This document shows, piece by piece, positions 52,489-60,360 of a stretch of 64,000 bases of DNA. The stretch comes from Planomicrobium sp. CPCC 101110 (lineage in GTDB: Bacteria > Bacillota > Bacilli > Bacillales_A > Planococcaceae): the NCBI RefSeq assembly GCF_007859395.1, contig NZ_VOHD01000008.1, positions 248,001 through 312,000 of the forward strand. The letters run 5' to 3'. Within the stretch, counting starts at the first letter, position 1. The number at the start of each line of letters is the position of its first letter. Both the position numbers and the translations under genes were made by a program. The notes beneath the pieces were generated by a model. It saw nothing but the letters and a program-made list of their open reading frames with translations, made no database searches and was not told the origin of the DNA.

Positions 52489-54099
52489 TTATAACCCTAA
52501 AAGCCGCCTCCTCAATTCCTCATCACTCGCATAAACATAAAGCCCCTTTATCCCTCTCTTCATCAACACATTAATCGAATTCAATATGATTTGTTCTTTC
52601 GCTCTTTCAACATTTTCAATGCCATCTTTTCCTCTAAAAGCTTCGGTATCGCTATATTTTTCAGTAATGATCTTCAAGCAATCATTCTGTTCATCATAAG
52701 TAACTGACGGACCCAATATCACGCCTACATAATTCAGATCGAAGCCTTGAATCGTATAGATGGATCCCGCTTCTTTGATTGTCTCCGGCTTTTCTGCCCA
52801 AGTGTTTTTGGTATCGGTGGAATTCCAGGGAATTTCTAGACTGTCTTCTCTAATGTAGTATTGCTCGCCGTCTTTCTTATGTTCATAATCGAATGTCGAA
52901 ACCACTCTGGAGAGTCCGTGTTCTTTATTCTTTTCCACTATGGCATTATGCATTTCTTTTGCAGAATCGAATATTTGAAAATCATACAGCTTATCTTTCG
53001 GAAGCTTGCCAATTCGTTTCTCTACAAAATTATCGATCCAGTTGATCACATCGTCTCCAGCATTCATGCGGAACTGTTCTTTTAAAATATAGGGCTCTTC
53101 GGTTTGATGGTCGAGCACTACGTTTTTCAGCCGCTCCTCGTCCCAATAGCTTTTCAGTTTTAAGACCTGTTTTTCATCGTAGACAACGATGACGACTTTG
53201 CTGTGCTTGATGATTTCTGCCAGTTGATTGTCTTCATTGAATCCATTAAAAGCATCCGCTCTGCTCAGCAATAAATGTGCTTCGTCGACCAAAACCACAT
53301 CCGCTTTTTCTGCAGCTTTCTTTTGTTTGTTAATGAAACTTGTAGGCTTGTCAAAGTTATTCTTTTTAAGAAACTTCACATTGGAAGCAATGTTTTTATA
53401 CGTTTTCAGCGTTTCTGAATGATTGACGAGCAAATAATTCTTCGTTTGATGAAGACTGGAGTTTTTATCAGCCGCCAGCTCCTGGATGCTGTTGAATACG
53501 GAACTTAGGACTACACTCTTCCCTACACCGGCTTCGCCCTTGACCATGAATACAAACGTTTCATCATCATTGATGTGTTGTTCGCATACTTCCAGAATTT
53601 TTGTTTTAAGCTCGAGCTGCGTCATCGTCAGCTCTTTAAAAGGAGAAAGTTTGAATATATCCCTGTTTTCAATTACGTGAGCAGGGTTATTAACCATTTC
53701 CCTTTTCAATAGTTCTTTCCATATATCATTGAATATCTCTTCGTCGTAGAATTTCTTATTATGATAGTTGTGCGTTACGCTTTGTGCAGTCTGACTCTTA
53801 TTCTGCAGTTTATAACGGTCATCACCTAAGAAGTAATTAATCAATTTAGTTTCCAGGTTATAAGTAGCTGAGCGATGAAACTCCTCGTGAATAATGAGGG
53901 TCATTTTCTCTAAGTTTTTCCGTTCCTTATTATTTAAATGCGATTTCATTCGATTTTTAAACGCTACCGTTTCTCCAATATATACAGTCGTATTATTGTT
54001 AAGAAAATAGACCACCGGGTAATCAAAATAACGTTCATTTTTGATTTGATTCAAGGAACCTCTATTAAAATCCCATGTTTTTAGTTCAACTAATCCCAT
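52489..54099 (-). CDS. GIY-YIG nuclease fused to DUF2075 (Schlafen-like) ATPase
   Basis: 536 residues. GIY-YIG domain at about 26-95: YPVVYFLNNNTTVYIGETVAFKNRMKSHL (Y-V-Y ... V-Y-I-G) with later Glu/His candidates. The DUF2075 P-loop ATPase/helicase domain follows: Walker A GEAGVGKS (188-195), Walker B VVLVDEAH (about 268-275), then LKEQFRMNAGDDVINWI and IYTIQGFDLNYVGVILGP as in DUF2075 proteins. It probably cleaves or remodels DNA or RNA in an ATP-dependent way. Lone gene at the right edge of the island. Family members occur in defence islands, so an antiviral role is inferred. Confidence 0.85.
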   Translation of the reverse strand: MGLVELKTWDFNRGSLNQIKNERYFDYPVVYFLNNNTTVYIGETVAFKNRMKSHLNNKERKNLEKMTLIIHEEFHRSATYNLETKLINYFLGDDRYKLQNKSQTAQSVTHNYHNKKFYDEEIFNDIWKELLKREMVNNPAHVIENRDIFKLSPFKELTMTQLELKTKILEVCEQHINDDETFVFMVKGEAGVGKSVVLSSVFNSIQELAADKNSSLHQTKNYLLVNHSETLKTYKNIASNVKFLKKNNFDKPTSFINKQKKAAEKADVVLVDEAHLLLSRADAFNGFNEDNQLAEIIKHSKVVIVVYDEKQVLKLKSYWDEERLKNVVLDHQTEEPYILKEQFRMNAGDDVINWIDNFVEKRIGKLPKDKLYDFQIFDSAKEMHNAIVEKNKEHGLSRVVSTFDYEHKKDGEQYYIREDSLEIPWNSTDTKNTWAEKPETIKEAGSIYTIQGFDLNYVGVILGPSVTYDEQNDCLKIITEKYSDTEAFRGKDGIENVERAKEQIILNSINVLMKRGIKGLYVYASDEELRRRLLGL

Positions 54100-54444
54100 A
54101 TTTATCGTGCCTTTCTAACTATTGATTAGAGTAGAAAAAATCTTCTATATACCGAAAGAAATTCTTATTAGAAAAAGACATGACTATAACTACATTTCAT
54201 TTATCATTACCTTAATATTAGCATTATTTAACTATCTTTTTACTACTTTTGGAAAATTTTTTGTAATTAGTATAGTGCTATTTTTTATATAACCTTGCGA
54301 ACTATTTAGATGCTTATTTCTACGGAGTTCTAAGTGTAATTTGATTGTATTACTTCAATTTTCCAACCTGTCTTATTCCTTCTTAAAAGTTGTTGCTTAC
54401 AATAGATAAAGTAAAAGATGAGGAGTTTTAAATTTTGCTCCATA

Positions 54445-54479
54445 AGAAAAAGCGAACCCATTTGGATTCGCTTTTTCTA
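54445..54479. terminator. Terminator of the yciI-type gene
   Basis: Stem AGAAAAAGCGAA / TTCGCTTTTTCT with a 10-base loop. The remaining 54100-54444 is AT-rich and holds no gene. Confidence 0.75.
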
Positions 54480-54493
54480 TTTATTCTTCTCCC

Positions 54494-54775
54494 TCAACTC
54501 TCCAACTTCAAATCCGCAAAAAGCAAACCCCATTCATGAATTTCATAGTTCCGTGCACCGCTCAGAACAAAAGGATCTTGTTTGACAAGAGCCTTGCAAT
54601 CTTCATAAGTTTCAGCATTGAATATTACCAAACCGCCTGAGCCGTCAACAAAGCGGCCGAATGCCGATACATGGCCGGCTTGCTTCATTTCATCAAGGAA
54701 CGCTAAGTGTGCCGGTCTTTCCTGATCCGATTTTTCCTTATCCACTAAAGGCAAAAGAACTGCGTAATGAGCCAT
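54494..54775 (-). CDS. YciI-family protein
   Basis: 93 residues, ferredoxin-like dimeric alpha/beta-barrel fold. MAHYAVLLPLVD, RPAHLAFLDEMKQAGHVSAFGRFVDGSGGLVIFNAETYEDCKALVKQDPFVLSGARNYEI carry the family's conserved His (RPAHLAFL) and DPFV. The function of YciI proteins is mostly unknown. AAGGGGAA with proper spacing supports ATG 54775 over ATG 54784. Confidence 0.85.
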   Translation of the reverse strand: MAHYAVLLPLVDKEKSDQERPAHLAFLDEMKQAGHVSAFGRFVDGSGGLVIFNAETYEDCKALVKQDPFVLSGARNYEIHEWGLLFADLKLES

Positions 54776-54837
54776 TAGATCCATTTCCCCTTTTCGATAG
54801 TTTTACTTTCATTAAAGCCATTCTTTCAATGATTCTT

Positions 54838-55680
54838 TTAAAACTCCTCATGCGTAGCCGGATCCATATTATTCAATCTGCCGTCCGGCTGGGACAATCC
54901 TGCTATCGCACTCATTTCGGTTTCACTTAAAGCAAAATCAAAAATATTTATGTTTTCCCGCTGCCGCTGTGGAGAAGTGGAGCGCGGAATCGAAACCGAG
55001 CCGATCTGGTGATGCCAGCGCAGCACAACCTGTGCAATAGTCTTATTGTGGTTCTCGGCAATCTTGCCGATCGTTTCATTTGATAGAATGTCTGCTGACT
55101 TGGCAAGCGGGCTCCACGACTGCGTTTGGATGCCCCGTTCCTCATGAACTTTCCGCTGCTCTTCCTGGTTGAAGAACGGATGCAATTCAACTTGGTTCAA
55201 GCTCGGCGTCACTCCGGTCTCCTGTATAATGCGCTCCAGGTGCTCCGGCAAGAAGTTGCTCACACCGATCGAGCGGACAAGTCCCCATTTCTTCGCATCA
55301 ATCAGCGCCTGCCACGCTTCCACGTAGTGGTCTTGCCTTGGAAGCGGCCAGTGAATGATATACAAATCCAGGTAATCCAGCTTGGAACGGTACAGTGATT
55401 CCTGAATCGCAACCAATGCTTTTTCGTATGTATGATAGCGGCCCGGCAGCTTGGACGTAATCCACAATTCCTCGCGGGAGATGCCGCTGCGCTTGATGCC
55501 TTCCCCGACCGCTCCTTCATTCTCGTAATTGTACGCCGTGTCAATCAGCCGGTAGCCGGCATTGATTCCGCTGCTAATGGCGTTTGCTCCTGCATTGCCC
55601 CAAAGTCCATATGTACCCAGTCCGGTAACCGGCAAGGTTGTTCCGTCGTTCAGCGTCACTTCTGGTATTGCTTTTTCCAT
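54838..55680 (-). CDS. Aldo/keto reductase (2,5-diketo-D-gluconate reductase-like)
   Basis: 280 residues, NADPH-dependent TIM barrel. Tetrad: D and Y in RLIDTAYNYENE, K in LWITSKLPGRYH, H in LYIIHWPLPR. Signature RSIGVSNFLPEHLERI and the C-terminal SIPRSTSPQRQRENINIFDFAL (cofactor phosphate binding) are typical. It reduces small aldehydes and ketones; the physiological substrate is unknown. GAGGAGTG precedes ATG 55680. Confidence 0.9.
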   Translation of the reverse strand: MEKAIPEVTLNDGTTLPVTGLGTYGLWGNAGANAISSGINAGYRLIDTAYNYENEGAVGEGIKRSGISREELWITSKLPGRYHTYEKALVAIQESLYRSKLDYLDLYIIHWPLPRQDHYVEAWQALIDAKKWGLVRSIGVSNFLPEHLERIIQETGVTPSLNQVELHPFFNQEEQRKVHEERGIQTQSWSPLAKSADILSNETIGKIAENHNKTIAQVVLRWHHQIGSVSIPRSTSPQRQRENINIFDFALSETEMSAIAGLSQPDGRLNNMDPATHEEF

Positions 55681-55896
55681 TAGGTTTCACTCCTCTCGTT
55701 TCTAAACTTAAGATTACTCCTGGACGGTGGTAAAATCAAACAATTCTGTAATTGGCACTAAAGTGGAACAGTGAGAGAAAAATCAGCTTCTTCTCTTTTG
55801 CAAATAGAATTTTTTCGCCGCCCTCTTTAAAACAATCAAAACCGGGTATAGAACCCTATACCCATTCGAAGATTTTATTCCCCAAGGAGGAATACG

Positions 55897-56238
55897 ATGC
55901 ATTATCAACTCAATCTCCATCTGGCAAGCGAAAAGAAGGATTATTACTGGCTGTTCAATAGCCAGGAGGACACGGTGACGATTTTCAATGAAGTGATTGA
56001 GACCTTCAAGCATTATGAACCACAGAACACGAAAGCGTTCATGAAGGAAAAGCAGCGCGAGATCGACGAGACCGGCAGCAGCAATACGGTCCAGATCGAA
56101 GTTGTCAAAGTGGATAAGGAAGCCATCATCCGCTCCGCTTCCTATAACGAGATGGTGTACGAAGGCCGGCACTTCAAGGCGATTTACAACATCCTAACCA
56201 ACCGGCTCGGTCCGCCGGAAGAAGAGTCGATCGCGTAA
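55897..56238 (+). CDS. Conserved hypothetical protein
   Basis: 113 residues, soluble, alpha/beta. Opens MHYQLNLHLASEKKDYYWLFNSQEDTVTIFNEVIETFK; no family recognised. AAGGAGGAAT precedes ATG 55897, and a strong terminator follows, so it is surely a gene. Single transcription unit. Confidence 0.75.
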   Translation: MHYQLNLHLASEKKDYYWLFNSQEDTVTIFNEVIETFKHYEPQNTKAFMKEKQREIDETGSSNTVQIEVVKVDKEAIIRSASYNEMVYEGRHFKAIYNILTNRLGPPEEESIA

Positions 56239-56288
56239 AAACTCCCCTTCAACAGACTGACACGTTCTGCTTGAAGGGGAGTTTTGGA
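56237..56288 (+). terminator. Terminator between the 113-residue protein and lipoprotein genes
   Basis: Stem AAACTCCCCTTCAA / TTGAAGGGGAGTTT with a 20-base loop containing a minor inner pairing; works for both convergent genes. Confidence 0.85.
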
Positions 56289-56302
56289 TTTGTTTTAGCA
56301 AC

Positions 56303-56953
56303 TTATGATTCGATATTCAACAACTTGATCAACCGGATGACTTCTTCATCGCCACCCACGTCAACGGCTACTAGTTCTGTATTGTCGATGATCTCTGCGT
56401 AGAACTCTTCACCCGCCGGATACTCGCCGTCCCAGCGCAGCGGCACGTTGTAGACATTGATGGTGCCGTCACCGTTGCCGCTATACGTGATGGACCCGTC
56501 CACCAAGCGGGATCCCGCCAGCTGGATGACGTCTTCCGGATAAGTGCCGCTGGTTTCGTCATCGGGATTCAGCGGCTCGCCTGCCGGAATGGGCTGGACG
56601 TACAATCCGTCGATATCCTGGTTCGCCCCAAGCTGCAGCCAGACTCTGGCGTATTCGATTTCTTCACTTGAGTATTGGGATAGCGCTCCTTTGCCTTGTT
56701 GGTCCTTTGCGGTTTTTGTGGCGTCACTAGCTGTTTTTGTCTGGATGGATTCTTCTGAAGAAGAGCCGTTTGTTTTCTCCATATCCTTTTCCTCCGTTTC
56801 ATTTGCCGGTTCGCTTTCCGCTGTTCCAGTCGCATCTTTAGATTCTGCAGCAGGGCTGTTCCCTGAAGGAGCCGTTGCGGATTCTTGGCTGGCGCAGCCC
56901 GTTAAAGTTACTAAAGCAGCCAAAATCCATAAACCCTTCATTATCCCTTTCAT
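56303..56953 (-). CDS. Lipoprotein of unknown function
   Basis: 216 residues from ATG 56953 (GGAAGAGG upstream). Lipobox LVTLTGCASQ. A long Glu/Ser/Thr/Ala-rich linker (about 25-85) leads to a C-terminal domain (SSEEIEYARVWLQLGANQDIDGLYVQPIPAGEPLNPDDE, VDGSITYSGNGDGTINVYNVPLRW), probably a small extracellular beta domain. Bacillales have similar linker-plus-domain lipoproteins, but I cannot name the family. Confidence 0.75.
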   Translation of the reverse strand: MKGIMKGLWILAALVTLTGCASQESATAPSGNSPAAESKDATGTAESEPANETEEKDMEKTNGSSSEESIQTKTASDATKTAKDQQGKGALSQYSSEEIEYARVWLQLGANQDIDGLYVQPIPAGEPLNPDDETSGTYPEDVIQLAGSRLVDGSITYSGNGDGTINVYNVPLRWDGEYPAGEEFYAEIIDNTELVAVDVGGDEEVIRLIKLLNIES

Positions 56954-57229
56954 TTCGAACCTCTTCCTTTCAGCAACGCAGAATGATCCTATCCACCTGA
57001 TCCTCACATCCTTCCTGCCTCTAGTGATTTATGTTGTTTCATCCCAAGACACCGATCAGCCGATTCCAGAAGCTTTGATTACGTCCATTTTAACAGGTAC
57101 GTTTCAAGCATTCATGCACTTTTTGATGCCAGCTGCAAATATATTTCTATCTGGTTCTTACATATATTCCCCTAAATCTTGAAACTCTTTTCTTGTTATT
57201 CCGTATTCTAGACCAAGGGAGGTTTTACC

Positions 57230-57388
57230 ATGTCTGGAGATTTGTTTATGTTATTGCCCATCATTTCAATTTTGTTTTCATTGATTCCGCTTGCGGTGGG
57301 AATTTACGTGGTTTTCGCTTTTTTGAAGCAAGGCAAAGAGCGCAATTCCTTATTGAAGGAAATTGCGGAGGAATTGCGGAGAAGGTGA
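57230..57388 (+). CDS. Small single-pass membrane protein
   Basis: 52 residues. ATG 57230 follows AAGGGAGG. One transmembrane helix (about 5-35: FMLLPIISILFSLIPLAVG, IYVVFAFLKQ) and a charged C-terminal helix (GKERNSLLKEIAEELRRR) in the cytoplasm. It lies 25 bp before the next small gene and is likely co-transcribed. The function is unknown. Confidence 0.7.
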   Translation: MSGDLFMLLPIISILFSLIPLAVGIYVVFAFLKQGKERNSLLKEIAEELRRR

Positions 57389-57412
57389 GTTTGCAGGAAA
57401 GGGCTGGTCAAT

Positions 57413-57676
57413 ATGGGATTGTTCCGTTTTTTGTTTTTCAAACGAAAATGCCTTGTCTATACGGCGTTTGGCAATAAGATGTATTTGGATGCGGCGAATA
57501 AATTCACCGAACATGAGGTCTCTTATGATACGGTGATTCGCGGCGGCGCCAATGCCCATTCGGCTATGAACGGGGCTTCGCCTAGCTTCAATAATTTCAA
57601 GGCGAGTCCATCGCAATATGATTTCTATGTAGCAAAAGAAGATGAATACCGCGCACAGCAAGCTCTCCATCGTTGA
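57413..57676 (+). CDS. Small conserved hypothetical protein
   Basis: 87 residues. A short basic N-terminus (MGLFRFLFFKRKC) precedes VYTAFGNKMYLDAANKFTEHEVSYDTVIRGG, a DUF2007-like small ferredoxin-type domain pattern, then QYDFYVAKEDEYRAQQALHR. The family link is tentative. AGGAAAGGG precedes ATG 57413; a terminator follows. Confidence 0.7.
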   Translation: MGLFRFLFFKRKCLVYTAFGNKMYLDAANKFTEHEVSYDTVIRGGANAHSAMNGASPSFNNFKASPSQYDFYVAKEDEYRAQQALHR

Positions 57677-57690
57677 GCTTGCTTTTTTGT
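57656..57690 (+). terminator. Terminator after the small gene pair
   Basis: Stem AGCAAGCTC / GAGCTTGCT overlapping the end of the coding sequence, then six T. Confidence 0.8.
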
Positions 57691-57816
57691 TTTCACTTCC
57701 TCCCTTTCAAAGGCATGAGTTTCGAAAAGATTTTTTTTGGGATTAGTAAAGAGAGCCCAAATTCATTACAATAAAGTTAACAAAAGCATAAATTTCATTG
57801 ATTCGGGGTGTTGGGT

Positions 57817-58752
57817 TTGTACAAGTTACCGAAAAAGCATTTTTGGCACGGACGCGTGGACAGCGAAACCGACCGCAGCAGTTTCCGTTTTCATCAGACA
57901 ATCGAATTTATGGACACGTACGATGTGCCGGAGGGCGCATTTTCCATCATCGGCTTTGAGTGCGATGAAGGGGTGCAGCGAAACGGCGGGCAAGCGGGAG
58001 CCGCTGACGCCGCGAATGAAATCCGCCGTCATCTGGCGGATCTCCCGTACCACCTCGGCGACCGGCAGACATTTGATGTCGGGTCGGTGATGTGCAAAAA
58101 CAACGAACTGGAAAAAGCCCAGCGCGAACTCGGCAACCACGTCAGCCTTTTGTTGGCAAGCGGCTCGGTTCCCATCATTTTAGGCGGCGGACACGAAACG
58201 GCTTACGGACACTATTTGGGGCTTCGCCGAACTGTCGGACCCGATGCGAGAATCGGCATCATCAACATCGACGCGCATTTTGACCTGCGCAAGGCGGCGC
58301 GCCCGAACTCCGGCACCATGTTCCGGCAGATTTTGGAACAGGACGGCAACGCAGGCTATCTCTTCCTCGGCATCCAGCCGCTTGGCAACACGAAAACGCT
58401 GTTCAACTATGCAGAAGAGCTGGGCGTGGAATACGTTCTTGCGGAAGCCCTGACCTTACTGGAATTGCAGAACACACAAAGGATTATCGACTCGTTCTGC
58501 GAGAACTACGACCATATCCTGATCACGCTTTGTATGGATTCCATCACCTCACTTTATGCGCCGGGCGTCCTTGCCCCTTCCCCGTTCGGGCTCGATCCGG
58601 CGGTGGTGCGCCGGCTCTTGTGGCACATCGTCTCCAACGAAAAAGTGCGCAGCTTCGATGTATCCGAAGTGGATCCAGCGTTAGACGACAATGGCAAGAC
58701 GGCGAAGCTCGCCGCGTACCTGGTCGCTGAAGTGATGGCCGCTTTTCATTGA
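57817..58752 (+). CDS. hutG: Formimidoylglutamase (ureohydrolase family)
   Basis: About 311 residues. Hydrolyses formimidoyl-glutamate to glutamate and formamide, the last step of histidine use. Manganese motifs of the arginase/agmatinase fold: GGGHETAYGHYLG, INIDAHFDLR and CMDSITS, then SFDVSEVDPALDDNGKTAKLAAYLVAEVMA, typical of HutG. TTG 57817 has GGGGTG six bases before it; GTG 57808 is an alternative. Other hut genes are not in the window, so the pathway may be scattered or incomplete; agmatinase or arginase activity is less likely. Confidence 0.88.
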   Translation: MYKLPKKHFWHGRVDSETDRSSFRFHQTIEFMDTYDVPEGAFSIIGFECDEGVQRNGGQAGAADAANEIRRHLADLPYHLGDRQTFDVGSVMCKNNELEKAQRELGNHVSLLLASGSVPIILGGGHETAYGHYLGLRRTVGPDARIGIINIDAHFDLRKAARPNSGTMFRQILEQDGNAGYLFLGIQPLGNTKTLFNYAEELGVEYVLAEALTLLELQNTQRIIDSFCENYDHILITLCMDSITSLYAPGVLAPSPFGLDPAVVRRLLWHIVSNEKVRSFDVSEVDPALDDNGKTAKLAAYLVAEVMAAFH

Positions 58753-58759
58753 AGGGAAC

Positions 58760-58797
58760 AGAAACGCTCCAGCTCCAAATGGCTGAAGCGTTTTTAT
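58760..58797 (+). terminator. Terminator after hutG
   Basis: Stem AAACGCTCCAGC / GCTGAAGCGTTTT with a short loop and T-run. Confidence 0.75.
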
Positions 58798-58841
58798 GTG
58801 GAGTTATTGGATAGTGGTGTCGCTATCTATGGAAGAAAGTC

Positions 58842-58967
58842 GGTTGGAAAAATTTTCTTCCTGAAGTTTTCGGGTTCTTACATGAAATATTCGGGTTTCT
58901 TCATGCGCTCTATCGGTTCTAACATGACGTGTCGAGTTTTCTACATGAACTTTCTCTTGTTCTACAT
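58842..58967. repeat. Degenerate 21-bp tandem repeat cluster 1
   Basis: Six consecutive 21-bp units (the first very degenerate). Unit starts: 58842, 58863, 58884, 58905, 58926, 58947. Units typically end TTCTTACAT, TTCTTCAT, TTCTAACAT or TTCTACAT and begin GAA or GAC/GCG, so each junction forms TTC-n6-GAA-like dyads. Spacing never deviates from 21. Confidence 0.8.
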
Positions 58968-59009
58968 CACTTTCCAGAAATTCGTCTCTCCAAGAGCGAA
59001 GATCAAAAA

Positions 59010-59054
59010 CAATAAGGAATCTGTTCGCCGGGCGAACAGCTTTTTATTCCTTAG
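59010..59054. terminator. Hairpin between the two 21-bp repeat clusters
   Basis: AAGGAAT, stem CTGTTCGCC / GGCGAACAG, then CTTTTTATTCCTT; the flanks extend pairing (AATAAGGAAT with ATTCCTT). It looks like a terminator although no gene ends nearby. Confidence 0.55.
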
Positions 59055-59077
59055 CGTCACTTCTTACAGAAAAAATT

Positions 59078-59203
59078 GCTTGGAAAAAATTGCTTCATGA
59101 AGTTTTCGGGTTCTTACATGAAAGATTCGAGTTTCTTCATGCACTCCATCGCTCCTAACATGACGAGCCGAGCGCTCTACATGAACCCAGTCTTGTTCTA
59201 CAT
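59078..59203. repeat. Degenerate 21-bp tandem repeat cluster 2
   Basis: A second six-unit cluster in the same orientation. Unit starts: 59078, 59099, 59120, 59141, 59162, 59183. Unit n of this cluster matches unit n of cluster 1 (first full unit GAAGTTTTCGGGTTCTTACA identical), showing duplication of the whole array rather than simple slippage. Confidence 0.8.
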
Positions 59204-59294
59204 CACTTTTTAAAAAAGCCGCGTGTAACTTCTTCCCGCTTCACCCGTATCTATACTATAAGCGACAACGCTTTATTCAACCGGAGGTGTTCAC

Positions 59295-59597
59295 ATGCCG
59301 ATATGCCAGAATTGCACCCATAAGTGGAGTTGGAAAACAACATTCAAGAAGACCCTTAAGATAAATAATGGAATGATTTGCCCTGTTTGCGGGGCCAGGC
59401 AATTTGCCACGGCAAAATCCAGAATGCGGGTAGGCCTATTGTGTTCCATCATTGCCCCGTTTCTAATTTTGTCTTCTTATTTTTTCCACTTGTCTACCAA
59501 AGAGCTGATCGTGATAGGTCTCCCGTTGACCATAGCAATCACATTGGTTTCTCCTTTTCTGTATGAGTTATCGAATAAAGAAGAACCACTTTGGTAA
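59295..59597 (+). CDS. TIGR04104-type zinc-finger membrane protein
   Basis: 100 residues. N-terminal zinc-ribbon MPICQNCTHKWSWKTTFKK...MICPVCGARQF (two CxxC pairs) followed by two transmembrane helices (about 43-62 and 67-88: GLLCSIIAPFLILSSYFFHL, ELIVIGLPLTIAITLVSPFL). This layout is the TIGR04104 family of unknown role common in Bacillales. GGAGGTG precedes ATG 59295. Confidence 0.85.
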   Translation: MPICQNCTHKWSWKTTFKKTLKINNGMICPVCGARQFATAKSRMRVGLLCSIIAPFLILSSYFFHLSTKELIVIGLPLTIAITLVSPFLYELSNKEEPLW

Positions 59598-59708
59598 TGC
59601 TCTCCTGTAAATGAAATCGGTAAGTAACCGGTTAGATTTCATTCCATAATGCTTTTAAAATAACTGCATAATCATTTTATTACTATGAACCACTTCTCCA
59701 AAATTTAA

Positions 59709-59725
59709 TGTTAGATAAACTGACA
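59709..59725. promoter_or_regulatory. TnrA/GlnR-type box upstream of tnrA
   Basis: TGTTAGATAAACTGACA fits TGTNAN7TNACA exactly, 82 bp upstream of the ATG of the tnrA homologue. Autoregulation of tnrA is known in Bacillus subtilis. Confidence 0.6.
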
Positions 59726-59806
59726 AAACCATTAAATTTCTTTCTATTCATCAAATTTTCTCTCAAAACCTCGAAATTTCATCACTTCAATGTTAGAATA
59801 CATAAC

Positions 59807-60154
59807 ATGAAGAGAATTTCACAGAGGCGGGTGAGTCATTTGATTGAGTCTTTACGAGATAAAAAAGTTATGATGATTGGCACTGTGGCTGAGATTACGG
59901 GATTGTCGGAAAGGCAGATCCGTTATTATGAACAGAAACAACTGATCTTTCCTTTCAGGACAGCAACCGGCAACCGGAAATACTCGTTTTCCGATATTGA
60001 AAAGCTTATCGAGATTGCAGAAAAAGTGGAAGAAGGCGTCCGCACAAGCGAGATACTGGAAGACCTCAACCGAGCTGAAAGGAGCTCCATTTCAAACAAA
60101 GAACTGATCCAAGGCCAGATCAACTCCCATTTCCGGCAAAGCGGAAGAAAGTGA
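59807..60154 (+). CDS. tnrA: TnrA-type MerR-family nitrogen regulator
   Basis: 115 residues from ATG 59807. The MerR HTH reads KKVMMIGTVAEITGLSERQIRYYEQKQLIFPFRTATGNRKYSFSDIEKL, the GlnR/TnrA pattern. The short C-terminus ends ELIQGQINSHFRQSGRK, like the TnrA tail that binds feedback-inhibited glutamine synthetase (GQLNAHFR in B. subtilis); GlnR has a longer tail. So this is TnrA rather than GlnR. The start is uncertain: ATG 59807 has a poor site, TTG 59840 follows GAGGCGG. It would control nitrogen genes such as the amine oxidase-amt run, whose upstream region carries the same site. Confidence 0.85.
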   Translation: MKRISQRRVSHLIESLRDKKVMMIGTVAEITGLSERQIRYYEQKQLIFPFRTATGNRKYSFSDIEKLIEIAEKVEEGVRTSEILEDLNRAERSSISNKELIQGQINSHFRQSGRK

Positions 60155-60311
60155 ACGTTCATGTTTCTTCGGCTAATGGTCTACAAATTTTCTTTTTCAT
60201 TTACATAACACGCTTCTTCAGCCGCTCAAATTATTCCGTTGTCCCAGTAAACCTTAATTTTCCCGGCTCATGCCAAATCGTTCTTTTCCTCGGTCCACCA
60301 TAAACCGCAAA

Positions 60312-60351
60312 CAAAAACCAGCGCCACCCAAAGGGCGGCGCTGGTTTATTT
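60312..60351. terminator. Terminator between tnrA and the alpha-glucosidase gene
   Basis: Stem AAACCAGCGCC / GGCGCTGGTTT around ACCCAAAGGGC-type loop, with A- and T-rich flanks for both directions. The stretch 60155-60311 has no gene. Confidence 0.85.
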
Positions 60352-60360
60352 ATCGTTCGT

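Noticed and set aside
58798..59100. 100-codon frame across the first 21-bp repeat array
   Set aside because: It stays open because the repeat period is a multiple of three; no ribosome site, and the translation simply repeats SYM/FFM-type units.
58842..59203. CRISPR array
   Set aside because: Units are contiguous, degenerate and have no unique spacers; no cas genes in the window.
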